Origin: Mycolicibacterium peregrinum
Lineage (GTDB): Bacteria > Actinomycetota > Actinomycetes > Mycobacteriales > Mycobacteriaceae
Direction of reading: 5' to 3'
Assembly: GCF_001665625.1 (NCBI RefSeq)
Contig: NZ_LZSY01000110.1
Span: forward strand, 1 to 64,000
Length of the DNA stretch: 64,000 nucleotides
Part shown: one piece after another, positions 46,319 through 54,475 of the stretch
Position numbering within the stretch: the stretch's first letter is position 1
How the letters are laid out: every line of letters begins with the position of its first letter
Position numbers and translations under genes: made by a program
The notes under the pieces: generated by a model
Told to the model about the DNA's origin: nothing
What the model saw: the letters and a program-made list of their open reading frames with translations, nothing else
Database searches by the model: none

Positions 46319-46368
46319 GAGCAGATACAAAAGCACCCCGAAACCGATGTTGTTTCGGGGTGCTTTTG
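46319..46368. terminator. Hairpin between the CDF gene and fadA6
   Basis: CAAAAGCACCCCGAAAC (46328-46344) and GTTTCGGGGTGCTTTTG (46352-46368) pair perfectly over 17 bp with a 7 base loop. Read leftward, the hairpin ends in TTTTG and follows the fadA6 stop by 12 bases, so it can terminate fadA6. The left flank GAGCAGATAC matches the outer arm of the hairpins at 29209 and 34516. Confidence 0.8.
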
Positions 46369-46380
46369 TTCGCGGGAAAC

Positions 46381-47529
46381 CTAGAGGCGCTCGATGATCG
46401 TGACGTTGGCGGTGCCGCCACCCTCACACATGGTCTGCAGGCCGTAGCGGCCGCCGGTGCGCTCGAGGGTGTTGAGCATGGTCGTGAAGAGCTTGGCACC
46501 GGTGGCGCCCAGCGGGTGCCCCAGCGCGATGGCGCCACCGCTCGGGTTGACCTTGGCCGGGTCGGCCTTGGTCTCCTTGAGCCAGGCCAGCACGACCGGC
46601 GCGAAGGCCTCGTTGATCTCGACGGTGTCGATGTCGTCGATCGACAGGCCGGTCTTCTCCAGCGCGTACTGGGTGGCCGGGATCGGGCCGGTCAGCATCA
46701 TCACCGGGTCGTCGCCGCGGGCGCTGATGTGGTGGATGCGCGCGCGGGGCTTCAGGTTGTATTTGTTGACCGCTTCCTCCGACGCGAGCAGCACCGCGGC
46801 CGCACCATCGGAGATCTGGCTGGCCAGCGCGGCGGTCAGCCGTCCGCCCTCGACCAGCGGCTTGAGCGAGGCCAGCTTCTCCAGGGTCGACTCACGCGGA
46901 CCCTCGTCGACGCCGAAGTCGCCGACCGGGATGATCTCGTTGTCGAAGTGCCCGGCCCGGATCGCGGCGAACGCGCGCTGGTGGCTGTTGTAGGCGAACT
47001 CCTCCATCTCCTCGCGGGAGAGGTCCCACTTCTCGGCGATCATCTCCGAGCCGCGGAACTGCGAGATCTCCTGGTCGCCGTAGCGGTGCAGCCAGCTCTT
47101 GGATTCGTTTGTGGGCGAGGTGAATCCGAACTCCTTGCCGACCACCATGGCCGAGGAGATCGGGATCCAGCTCATGTTCTGCATACCGCCGGCCAGGATC
47201 AGGTCGGCCGTGCCGGACATGATGGCCTGAGCGCCGAAAGAGATGGCCTGCTGGCTGGAGCCGCACTGCCGGTCGACGGTGACGCCGGGCACGGCCTCGG
47301 GGTAGCCGGCGGCCAGCCAGGTCAGCCGGCCGATGTTGCCGGCCTGTCCACCGATGGCGTCGACGCAACCCACGATGACGTCGTCGACCGCGCCCGGATC
47401 GACGTCGTTGCGGTCGAAGATGGCGCGGAACGCGTGCACGCCGAGATCGATCGGATGCACCTCGGCCAACGCGCCGTTCTTCTTGCCGACGGGCGTACGC
47501 ACCGCGTCGACGATGTATGCCTCAGGCAT
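46381..47529 (-). CDS. fadA6: Thiolase of the steroid C/D-ring pathway
   Basis: 382 residues, type II thiolase with nucleophile Cys89 in VDRQCGSSQQA, NEAFAPVVLAWLKE, the histidine motif [17 protein letters not shown] and cysteine in LQTMCEGGGTANV. FadA6 performs the final thiolysis of the ring-opened C/D product to central metabolites. Leftward, 17 bp after kstR2, so the repressor and this enzyme share one autoregulated transcript, as in Rv3557c-Rv3556c. Confidence 0.94.
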   Translation of the reverse strand: MPEAYIVDAVRTPVGKKNGALAEVHPIDLGVHAFRAIFDRNDVDPGAVDDVIVGCVDAIGGQAGNIGRLTWLAAGYPEAVPGVTVDRQCGSSQQAISFGAQAIMSGTADLILAGGMQNMSWIPISSAMVVGKEFGFTSPTNESKSWLHRYGDQEISQFRGSEMIAEKWDLSREEMEEFAYNSHQRAFAAIRAGHFDNEIIPVGDFGVDEGPRESTLEKLASLKPLVEGGRLTAALASQISDGAAAVLLASEEAVNKYNLKPRARIHHISARGDDPVMMLTGPIPATQYALEKTGLSIDDIDTVEINEAFAPVVLAWLKETKADPAKVNPSGGAIALGHPLGATGAKLFTTMLNTLERTGGRYGLQTMCEGGGTANVTIIERL

Positions 47530-47546
47530 TGTTTGTCTCCTTTGAC

Positions 47547-48146
47547 CTAACGGGCGGCGGTGATTCCGCCGAGGACGATGGCGAGGTATTGCCGGCCGAC
47601 CTCTTCGGCCGAAAGCGGTCCGCCCGGTTGATACCAGCGGACCGAAACCCAGGTGGTGTCACGAATGAACCGGTACACCAGGTCGACGTCGATGTCCTGG
47701 CGGAACGAGCCGTCGGCGATGCCCTGCTGCAGGATGTCCACCCACATCTTGCGCTGTTCCCGGTTGCGCTCGTCGACGAAACCGAACTGCGGGATGTCGG
47801 AAAGCCGCTTGGCCTCGTCCTGATAGATGACCACCTGCGCATGCCGGTGCTCGATCGCCTCGAACGAGGCCATGAACAGACCGGTGAGCCGACCCAACGG
47901 GCTGGTCTCCTGGTCGAGGATCTCCAGGTACCGGGCGAACAGCCAGTCGAGAAAATCCCGGAGGACCTCCTCAACCATCTGTTCTTTGGACTTGAAGTGG
48001 TGGTAGAGACTGCCTGACAGGATTCCTGCGGAGTCGGCGATATCGCGAACCGTCGTCGCCTTCAGTCCGCGTTCGGCAAACATCGTCGCGGCAAGGTCCA
48101 GCAGCTCGTCGCGTCTGCTCGCCGGTTGGGCGGGAGTGTCCCCCAT
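47547..48146 (-). CDS. kstR2: TetR-family repressor of the steroid C/D-ring regulon
   Basis: 199 residues. N-terminal helix-turn-helix at about 28-51 (GLKATTVRDIADSAGILSG then SLYHHFKSKEQMVEEVLRDF), followed by an all-helical ligand domain ending VRWYQPGGPLSAEEVGRQYLAIVLGG. KstR2 represses the HIP-degradation genes and is released by HIP-CoA. Its own promoter carries a perfect box 16 bp from the ATG, so it is autoregulated. The other two boxes in this window are its expected targets. Confidence 0.96.
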   Translation of the reverse strand: MGDTPAQPASRRDELLDLAATMFAERGLKATTVRDIADSAGILSGSLYHHFKSKEQMVEEVLRDFLDWLFARYLEILDQETSPLGRLTGLFMASFEAIEHRHAQVVIYQDEAKRLSDIPQFGFVDERNREQRKMWVDILQQGIADGSFRQDIDVDLVYRFIRDTTWVSVRWYQPGGPLSAEEVGRQYLAIVLGGITAAR

Positions 48147-48161
48147 CGCCCCAGCATAGCA

Positions 48162-48175
48162 ACCAAGCGCTTGCT
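48162..48175. promoter_or_regulatory. KstR2 operator at the kstR2 promoter
   Basis: ACCAAGCGCTTGCT matches AnCAAGnnCTTGnT exactly and lies 15 bases upstream of the kstR2 ATG, so KstR2 controls itself and fadA6. Confidence 0.92.
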
Positions 48176-48218
48176 AGGTCACATTCGGTGGTGATTGATT
48201 TCGCCTGCGCACACGAGA

Positions 48219-48247
48219 AAGCGGGCCCCCGCATGGGAGGCCCGCTT
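48219..48247 (-). terminator. Hairpin terminator of the isochorismatase-amiS unit
   Basis: AAGCGGGCC pairs with GGCCCGCTT, with a further CCC/GGG inside the loop. Read leftward the stem is followed by a short T-rich stretch (TTTCTC). It lies just beyond the amiS-like stop. Confidence 0.65.
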
Positions 48248-48260
48248 GCGTCGAGCAGGA

Positions 48261-48941
48261 TCACACAGGCTGGGGCACGCCCCTGGCGACCGAGACCTCG
48301 GCAGGATCGACGTCCGGAAACGGGATCGCGTCCGCATCGCGGCGGGAGCTGCGCCCAGACAGGATCACAGCCAGGACCGCTGCCGCCAGCAGCACCACCA
48401 GCGCGACCACACCCATCAGAGGCGACGTCGACCATATCCCGTTCAACAGCAAGATCGCCGACACTGTGCAGGTGGGAACCCCGAGCAGCACCAAGAACCA
48501 TCCGGTGAAGTGCCCCAGATCGAGCCGGCCGACCTTCGCGACCCCCAGCCCCAACAGCACGAAGAACAGCGTCCACATGATCGCCCAGGTCGCCCAGATG
48601 ACGGCGAAAACGGGGTCGGTTCCGACCCTCTTGATCGCGTAGTACGCCGCGATGGCCGCGACGAAGGTGCTGTACCAACCGAATCCGCGCGGATCGATGT
48701 CGAAGATCTGGATGAATCCGAACCACAGGTAGGTGAACCCGAACAAGTAGCTCGGCCACGTCGCGTTGACGATGCCGGGATCGCCGTCCGCCTGCACGAG
48801 GACCAGCGTCGGGAGGACTACCTGGGCGGTGCCGACGAACAGGTTGATCGGGGCGGCGCCGCGCCCGCTGACCAGACCGACCGAGACGAGTCCGTTGACG
48901 AACAGCGCCACACCGACGAGAAGCAGACCGACGTTTCCCAT
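48261..48941 (-). CDS. AmiS/UreI family transporter (amide/urea channel)
   Basis: 226 residues with six to seven membrane helices: GLLLVGVALFVNGLVSVGLV, INLFVGTAQVVLPTLVLV, YLFGFTYLWFGFIQIF, FGWYSTFVAAIAAYYAI, IWATWAIMWTLFFVLLGLG, and TGWFLVLLGVPTCTVSAILL. The set, particularly YLFGFTYLW and the Trp-rich pore helix, is typical of AmiS/UreI proteins, which pass urea or short-chain amides by diffusion. Start is the ATG overlapping the hydrolase stop (TGATG). Coupling to an isochorismatase-fold hydrolase suggests uptake of that enzyme's small amide substrate. Confidence 0.85.
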   Translation of the reverse strand: MGNVGLLLVGVALFVNGLVSVGLVSGRGAAPINLFVGTAQVVLPTLVLVQADGDPGIVNATWPSYLFGFTYLWFGFIQIFDIDPRGFGWYSTFVAAIAAYYAIKRVGTDPVFAVIWATWAIMWTLFFVLLGLGVAKVGRLDLGHFTGWFLVLLGVPTCTVSAILLLNGIWSTSPLMGVVALVVLLAAAVLAVILSGRSSRRDADAIPFPDVDPAEVSVARGVPQPV

Positions 48942-49699
48942 CAGTGACCGACCCACTCCACGAACTGGTCCGACGTGATCACCGGCGCGAAGAAGTTGTT
49001 GATCCGCTCGAAGGCTGCGCGCTCCTGGTCAGGATGTGCGGTACCGGTGGCATCGCCGATCACGATGGGAAGCAAGCCGTGGTCGCGCGCCGCGCGTGCA
49101 TTGCCTTCGACGCACCAGTCGAGGTGAATTCCGGTGAGCACCACCACCTCGACTCGCTTCCGGTTCAGTGCGCCGGGCAGGTCGGTGCCCACGAAGGCCG
49201 TCTGCAGCGCCTTCTCGTACAACTCGTTGTCGCCGGGTTCGACGAGCTCGCGCAGCTCCCCCACAAGCTCGTTGTCCCAGGCGATCTGCTCCGGGGTCGC
49301 GTCGATGTGGCCGGTCCACCCGTCGTACTGTGCCTTGTCGAAATCGGTCTTCGGGTAATCGTCACGGAACACCGAGAACCCGATCCAGTTGAACGACACG
49401 AAGTTCGGCGCCGAGCGCGCGGCCTTGGCCGCTTTCACGGTCGCTTCCAGGCTGCCGCGGAAGGCATGGCCCTCCGCGTACTGAACCCCCCCCGGCCGGT
49501 ACAGCGAGTTGGATTGGCTGATCGACAGGAAAGCGGCCGGCCGCGAGAGGATCTCGCGGAAATCGAGCTGCTCCCACTGCTTGGCAAGCGGCGGGATGGC
49601 GGCCCGGTTGTCGGGCGGATAACCCAGCGCTCCGGGATCGAGCGCAACCGGCTCGAGCGGGGTGATTCGAGGCGAACTGTCGAGGGCGAGTGCGGTCAC
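48941..49699 (-). CDS. Isochorismatase-family cysteine hydrolase
   Basis: 252 residues. Nucleophile Cys196 in TGIHLDWCVEGNARAARDHGL and likely Lys163 in YEKALQTAFVGTDL fit the Asp-Lys-Cys triad of the family, which hydrolyses C-N or vinyl-ether bonds. The N-terminus is longer than in simple nicotinamidases. The pairing with an AmiS/UreI channel argues for a small amide or ureido substrate rather than isochorismate. Overlaps the channel gene; 64 bp from the DUF4173 gene upstream, so it may also be read with the two-component operon. Confidence 0.83.
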   Translation of the reverse strand: MTALALDSSPRITPLEPVALDPGALGYPPDNRAAIPPLAKQWEQLDFREILSRPAAFLSISQSNSLYRPGGVQYAEGHAFRGSLEATVKAAKAARSAPNFVSFNWIGFSVFRDDYPKTDFDKAQYDGWTGHIDATPEQIAWDNELVGELRELVEPGDNELYEKALQTAFVGTDLPGALNRKRVEVVVLTGIHLDWCVEGNARAARDHGLLPIVIGDATGTAHPDQERAAFERINNFFAPVITSDQFVEWVGH

Positions 49700-49763
49700 A
49701 CGGCCACCTTCGACCTCCGACGCCGAGGTTGACAGCCTTTGGATCGGCGCGATTCTGGGAACC

Positions 49764-51290
49764 CTACCGGTACTGCGGATAGGACCAGTACGCCGAGCAG
49801 TGCTCGGGACGGTCTTCGCTCGTCGGCCGATCGGCCCGGGCCCGCGACAGGTTGAAGGTGTACCAGGGATCGGGCTCGTGGACCCGTGCGGTCACGCATT
49901 CGCGCACCGACGCAGGCAACCGGTGCAGCGCCGGATCGATATCAGAGGACAACCCGGACAGATATTCGGCGTCGAGCGCGCCCGTCTGCTCGAAGCGATC
50001 GATGTTGCGGTCGGCGATCAACCGTTCCGGGTTTAACCCGGCCAGGCCGAGCAGGGCCAGCACACCGGCGATCAGGACGGCCCGCGGCAGCCACCTACCG
50101 GTCATCCGGATCCCGGCCACCGCGACGAGCACGAACACCGCACCCAGCCACACCTCGGTGGTGATGACCATCAGCCTCTCGGTGCTGAAGCCGTACGCCT
50201 GCTGGTACAGCCACATGCGGTGGATCGCCGATACCACCACCACAACCGATGTGGCACAAAGGATCCCGACCAAGATCCGCAACACCCGACGGTCGGATGC
50301 GCCGACCCGGCCGGCCACCCGGATCACCACGCTGAGCACCAGCAGCGTCAGCGCAGACACCCACAGCAACTGCCAGAATCCCTGGCGGGCGTACTCGGCA
50401 TAGGTCAGTCCCTCGGTCTCCAGCACATGGGTGTGCCCACCGAACAACACGGTGGCCTGTACCGCGACGAACGCAATGAACAGTGTGTCGAGCACCCCCA
50501 ACGGCAGCGCCCACTCCCACCGCGGCACCGGCTGCATCGGCGCCGGGGCCATCGCATCCAGGCGCGGCGGGAACCGCACCAGGTAGGCACCGCCCAGCAC
50601 GAACGTCACCACGATGCCGAATACGGCTGTCCGCGAGAAGAAATCGACGCCGACGACCGAGGGCACCAGGTTGCCGGCCAGATGCGCGAAGGCCGGGTCC
50701 GCGGCGGCGAACAGCGCACCGAACACCACCACCAGTCCGACGGTGACTCCGGCCACCGCCGCGACGCGTCCGGGGCCGGGCAGACCCGAGCGCGCCGGTA
50801 GCGCGGTCCTCACCGCCTGGTACACCCAACTCCGCAACCTGCCGAACAGCACCCACGGCAGGAAAGGCCCGGTGAACACCGCCGTCCAGGTCCGGCCGCC
50901 GACCAGCGTGCACCAGCCGATGATCCAGGCCGCCGCCAGACACAGCGCGCCCATCCACCCCGCGGCCAGGAACGCCGGCACGGCCAGCAGCGCCAACGTC
51001 AAACCGATGCCGAACTGCTCGGACCGACTCGGGCGGCGCGGCGCGGTGCCGTAGACGAGGCCGAAGACCAGCAGGCCGACCACCAGGTAGCCGACGCTGA
51101 GCACGGACAGCCGCCACACCGCGGTACCGATCAGCCCGGCAACCAGCGCGGATACCAGCACCCGGCGCGGCGCCGACGCCAGCGGGTCAATGGGCCACAC
51201 CCGACGGGACCACACCGTCCAGCCCGGTTCGCCCTGGCGTGGCAATGCGGGCCCCGGAAGGACCGGCAATCCTGAAACTGTTGTCGTCAT
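49764..51290 (-). CDS. DUF4173 (DUF4153-related) multi-spanning membrane protein
   Basis: 508 residues with about 11-12 hydrophobic segments, starting after a ~40-residue cytoplasmic lead (VWSRRVWPIDPLASAPRRVL). Conserved-looking parts are FFSRTAVFGIVVTFVLGGAYLVRF, LPLGVLDTLFIAFVAVQATVLFGG, and LTYAEYARQGFWQLLWVSALTLLVL, the last typical of DUF4173. The C-terminal ~100 residues are outside the membrane region (LNPERLIADRNIDRF, YLSGLSSDIDPALHRLP). Function unknown. Its ATG overlaps the kinase stop, so it is the third gene of the regulator-kinase operon and possibly its signalling partner or target. Confidence 0.85.
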   Translation of the reverse strand: MTTTVSGLPVLPGPALPRQGEPGWTVWSRRVWPIDPLASAPRRVLVSALVAGLIGTAVWRLSVLSVGYLVVGLLVFGLVYGTAPRRPSRSEQFGIGLTLALLAVPAFLAAGWMGALCLAAAWIIGWCTLVGGRTWTAVFTGPFLPWVLFGRLRSWVYQAVRTALPARSGLPGPGRVAAVAGVTVGLVVVFGALFAAADPAFAHLAGNLVPSVVGVDFFSRTAVFGIVVTFVLGGAYLVRFPPRLDAMAPAPMQPVPRWEWALPLGVLDTLFIAFVAVQATVLFGGHTHVLETEGLTYAEYARQGFWQLLWVSALTLLVLSVVIRVAGRVGASDRRVLRILVGILCATSVVVVVSAIHRMWLYQQAYGFSTERLMVITTEVWLGAVFVLVAVAGIRMTGRWLPRAVLIAGVLALLGLAGLNPERLIADRNIDRFEQTGALDAEYLSGLSSDIDPALHRLPASVRECVTARVHEPDPWYTFNLSRARADRPTSEDRPEHCSAYWSYPQYR

Positions 51291-52324
51291 CTCGACCTCT
51301 CCCCCATCGCAGAGTCAGGGATGTTGACCCTGATCCGACATCCCGGCTCGGTGTCCATCACTTCGATGACCCCGCCGTGCAATTCGACTGCCCACCGGGC
51401 GATCGCCAGCCCCAGGCCGGTTCCGCCGTCCGAGGTGGCGCCCCGGGTGAACCGCTCGAAGACCCGCTCCCGTTCGGCGGACGCGATCCCCGGGCCCTGA
51501 TCGGTCACCTCGAGCCGCAGGCCAGACAGCCTGCGGGTCGCCAGCACCGTCACCTGCCCACCGGCCGGGCTGTGCCGAATCGCGTTGTCCACCAGATTGA
51601 CCACGACCTGCCGCAGCCGCGCCGGGTCGGCCACGGCCTTCAGGCCCGGTGGGGACACCCGCACGGACACCGGTACGCCCGTAGCCGATATGGAAGCGTG
51701 TTCGACGGCCTCGTGCAGGAACTCGTCGACGTCGAACCGGCTGATCTGCAACGGAATTGCCCCGCCTTCGACCCGCGAGAGGTCGAGCAGGTTGGTCACC
51801 AGCTCGCCGAGGCGCTCGGTCTGGGACAGCGCCATCCGCATGGTCTCGGCATCGGGTTCGACGACGCCGTCGACCACGTTCTCCAACACCGCCTGCAACG
51901 CGGTGATGGGCGTGCGCAGCTCGTGGGACACGTTGCCGATCAGCCCTCGTCGGTACTCGTCGGCAGCCCCGAGATCGGCTGCCATCTGGTTGAATGCCGT
52001 TGCCAGTTGCCCGATTTCATCACGCGAGGTCGCACGTACCCGGATGCTGTAGTCGCCCTGCGCCATGGCGCGCGCCGCCGCCGTCATCTGACGTAGCGGC
52101 GAGGTCATGCCGTGGGCGAGGAACTGCGTCAGGATCAGCGAGGTGGCGAGCGCGGCGAGCAATGCGTACCGGAACTGCCAGCTGGCGCCGATCCAGAAGG
52201 TGAACGAGGCCAGCAGGATGGCCCCTCCGACCAGCAGACCGGTCTTGACCTTGAACGACGCGAACGGATCCAGCGGTCTCGGCAGCCGGTCCCACAGTTC
52301 GGTCGCCCGGGCGGCAAAGCTCAT
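51287..52324 (-). CDS. Two-component sensor histidine kinase
   Basis: 345 residues. Two membrane helices (about 29-46 and 52-70) are nearly adjacent, leaving almost no external sensor domain, so it probably senses within the membrane or through a partner. HAMP region to ~125, H-box GNVSHELRTPITALQ (His134), N-box VVNLVDNAIRHSPAGG, G1/G2 boxes VTDQGPGIA and GGTGLGLAIARW. ATG preceded by GAGG; an earlier TTG lies in a 32 bp duplicated segment. Coupled to the DUF4173 membrane protein, a candidate co-sensor. Confidence 0.93.
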   Translation of the reverse strand: MSFAARATELWDRLPRPLDPFASFKVKTGLLVGGAILLASFTFWIGASWQFRYALLAALATSLILTQFLAHGMTSPLRQMTAAARAMAQGDYSIRVRATSRDEIGQLATAFNQMAADLGAADEYRRGLIGNVSHELRTPITALQAVLENVVDGVVEPDAETMRMALSQTERLGELVTNLLDLSRVEGGAIPLQISRFDVDEFLHEAVEHASISATGVPVSVRVSPPGLKAVADPARLRQVVVNLVDNAIRHSPAGGQVTVLATRRLSGLRLEVTDQGPGIASAERERVFERFTRGATSDGGTGLGLAIARWAVELHGGVIEVMDTEPGCRIRVNIPDSAMGERSR

Positions 52325-52389
52325 CTGAATCCTCGGCTCTTCGCGCAAGCGCTCATCTGAATCCTCGGCTCTTCGCGCAAGCGCTCATC
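52320..52389. repeat. 32 bp tandem duplication at the regulator-kinase junction
   Basis: Two exact 32 bp copies (52320-52351 and 52352-52383) followed by the first six bases of a third. Each holds a GAGGATTCAG ribosome-site-like stretch and an ATGAGC. Because 32 is not a multiple of three, the two ATGs are in different frames; only the downstream one opens the kinase. Confidence 0.9.
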
Positions 52390-53050
52390 GCGGAACCTCC
52401 AGGGCGTAGCCGACACCGTGCACGGTCCGGATCAGCTCCGACCCCAGCTTTCGCCGCAATGCCTTGACGTGACTGTCCACGGTCCGGGTTTCCACCTCTG
52501 AAGCCCAGCCCCAGACGTGTTCCAGCAGTGTCTCGCGAGGGACCGCAGCGCGGGGCCGACCAGCCAGGAAGGCCAGCAGGTCGAATTCGGTTCGGGTCAG
52601 GTGGATCTCCTGGTCGCCCTGATGTACCCGGCGCTCGGTCAGGTCGATGCGGTAGTCGCCGACCGACAGCGGTTGGTCACCGCTTGCGCGCTCCACGCGT
52701 CGCAACAGCACCCTCACTCTGGCCACCAGTTCGCGCATACTGAACGGCTTGGTCAGGTAGTCGTCGGCACCAATGCCCAAACCGATCAGCATGTCGGTCT
52801 CGTCGCTGCGGGCGGTCAGCATGAGCACCGGCACCACGCGCTCGGCCTGGATGCGCCGGCACACCTCCAGCCCGTCGAATCCGGGCAGCATGACGTCGAG
52901 CACCACGAGATCGGGTTGGGTCGCCGCTGCGGTTGCCACCGCCGACGGTCCGTCGACCGCCGTGTCGACCTCGAACGCCTCGGCGCGCAGCCTGGTGGCC
53001 ACCGCGGACAGGATCGTCGGCTCGTCGTCGACCACCAGGATTCGCTTCAC
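52385..53050 (-). CDS. OmpR/PhoB-family response regulator
   Basis: 221 residues. Receiver domain with acidic pocket VVDDE, phospho-acceptor Asp52 in LVVLDVMLPGFDG, Thr in MLTARSD and Lys in DDYLTKPF. The C-terminal winged helix (about 125-221) shows TRTEFDLLAFLAG and VETRTVDSHVKALRRKLG. Activates or represses target promoters as a dimer when phosphorylated by the adjacent kinase. First gene of the leftward operon, divergent from the SWIM-MoxR operon across 123 bp, which is therefore a candidate target. Confidence 0.94.
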   Translation of the reverse strand: MKRILVVDDEPTILSAVATRLRAEAFEVDTAVDGPSAVATAAATQPDLVVLDVMLPGFDGLEVCRRIQAERVVPVLMLTARSDETDMLIGLGIGADDYLTKPFSMRELVARVRVLLRRVERASGDQPLSVGDYRIDLTERRVHQGDQEIHLTRTEFDLLAFLAGRPRAAVPRETLLEHVWGWASEVETRTVDSHVKALRRKLGSELIRTVHGVGYALEVPR

Positions 53051-53173
53051 GAATCCGACTCTAAGTGCAGGTTGTGGTGGTCACGGGCAGCGTTTGTGAA
53101 GATCTTGTGGAGACGCTGTCCGCCCCGCTGGCTACGCTGGCTCAGGGTCAGTACGCATCTGGAGGGGCGGCGG

Positions 53174-54475
53174 TTGGATCAGCAGACGGTGTGGTCCACC
53201 GATGAGGCGCGCCAGTTTGCCGGGAAGGCCTACGCCGCAGGCCAGAAACTCGCGGGCGCGGCGGGCTGGTCCAACACCGGAGCCACCCAGACCATGTTGT
53301 GGGGAGACTTCCAGGGCAGCGGCCGCACCCCGTACCGCGTGCAGGTCAACCTGGTGGGCCCGACTTACAAGTGCTCGTGCCCGTCGCGGCAGTTTCCCTG
53401 CAAGCATGTGGTTGGTCTGGTGCTGCGCTGGTGCGGCGGCAACGTCGACACCGCGGCGGAAGCCCCGGCGAACGCCATCGTCTCGCCGGCACCCCCGAAG
53501 GCTCCGCGTGAGGTCAGCGAGAAGGCCGTCGCGGCGCGGGAACGCAGCGTCGCCGAGGGCCTGGAGCAACTCCGGCGGTGGATCGACGACCAGGTCCGCA
53601 ACGGTATCGCCGGGATCAGCGTCGATCCGTATGCGGGGTGGAGTGAGCCGATCGCCAAGCGCATGGTCGACGCGAAGGCACCCGGCCTGGCGCGCTGGTT
53701 GCGCAGCCTGCCCGGACACCTCACGGACGACGAATGGCCGCGGAAGATCATCGAGGATCTCGGGTTGATGCGGCTGCTGACCGATGCCTACCGCACCATC
53801 GACGCGCTACCCGAGGAGACGGCCGCCGCGGTCCGCCGACACATCGGGTTCACCGTGGCCCGCGCCGAGGTGCTGGCCACCGATCCCGTGAACGACACCT
53901 GGCAGGTGCTCGGGTATGCCGAGACCCTCGAAGATCGCTACACCACCCGCCGGATGTGGTTGAGCGGCACGGACACCGGGCTGTTGGTCAACGTGCAGTC
54001 CACCGCGCCGAGCGGGGCAAGTTTCGACAACCGGCTCACCCCGGGCCGCGAGTTCACCGGCGGCGTCCACCTGTATCCGGGTGGGCCGTCGAGCTTCCGC
54101 GTCGCGCTCCCCGACGGCGATGTGCCGACAGTCGCCATCGAACATCTCAACGTGACCGGCACCGCTATCGACGACGCACTGGCGGCCCGGGCCCGCGCCC
54201 TGGCGGTTGATCCGTGGCTGCTGCGGTTTCCGGCCGTCGTCAACGCCCGCGCCGTACAACACAGCAGGCCCAAACGCCGCCATCTGGTCGACGCGGACGG
54301 TAATGCCCTTCCGGCGATCTGCGACGACGACCGCTGGGCACGTCTGCAGGCCGGAAGCGGCGGGCAGTTACGGCCGCTGCTGGTCGAGTTCACCACCGAT
54401 GGTGTCGATCTGTTGTCGATGCTGAGTGACGCGCCACCTTCGCGCCTGACCGGACCGGCGGTGACGGCGCTGTGA
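53174..54475 (+). CDS. SWIM zinc-finger protein, first gene of a MoxR/VWA operon (YehQ-like)
   Basis: 433 residues from a TTG start chosen because GGAGGGG lies eight bases before it and the protein then begins DQQTVWSTDEARQFAGKAYA; upstream in-frame ATGs lie within the divergent regulator gene. The SWIM motif CxC-x6-CxH is exact: Cys67, Cys69, Cys76, His78 in YKCSCPSRQFPCKHVVGLVL. SWIM fingers bind DNA or proteins. The remaining ~330 residues are unrecognised, with GRE.TGGVHLYPGGPSSFRVAL suggesting a beta-rich domain. Position and motif recall E. coli YehQ. Stop overlaps the next GTG (GTGA). Confidence 0.82.
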   Translation: MDQQTVWSTDEARQFAGKAYAAGQKLAGAAGWSNTGATQTMLWGDFQGSGRTPYRVQVNLVGPTYKCSCPSRQFPCKHVVGLVLRWCGGNVDTAAEAPANAIVSPAPPKAPREVSEKAVAARERSVAEGLEQLRRWIDDQVRNGIAGISVDPYAGWSEPIAKRMVDAKAPGLARWLRSLPGHLTDDEWPRKIIEDLGLMRLLTDAYRTIDALPEETAAAVRRHIGFTVARAEVLATDPVNDTWQVLGYAETLEDRYTTRRMWLSGTDTGLLVNVQSTAPSGASFDNRLTPGREFTGGVHLYPGGPSSFRVALPDGDVPTVAIEHLNVTGTAIDDALAARARALAVDPWLLRFPAVVNARAVQHSRPKRRHLVDADGNALPAICDDDRWARLQAGSGGQLRPLLVEFTTDGVDLLSMLSDAPPSRLTGPAVTAL

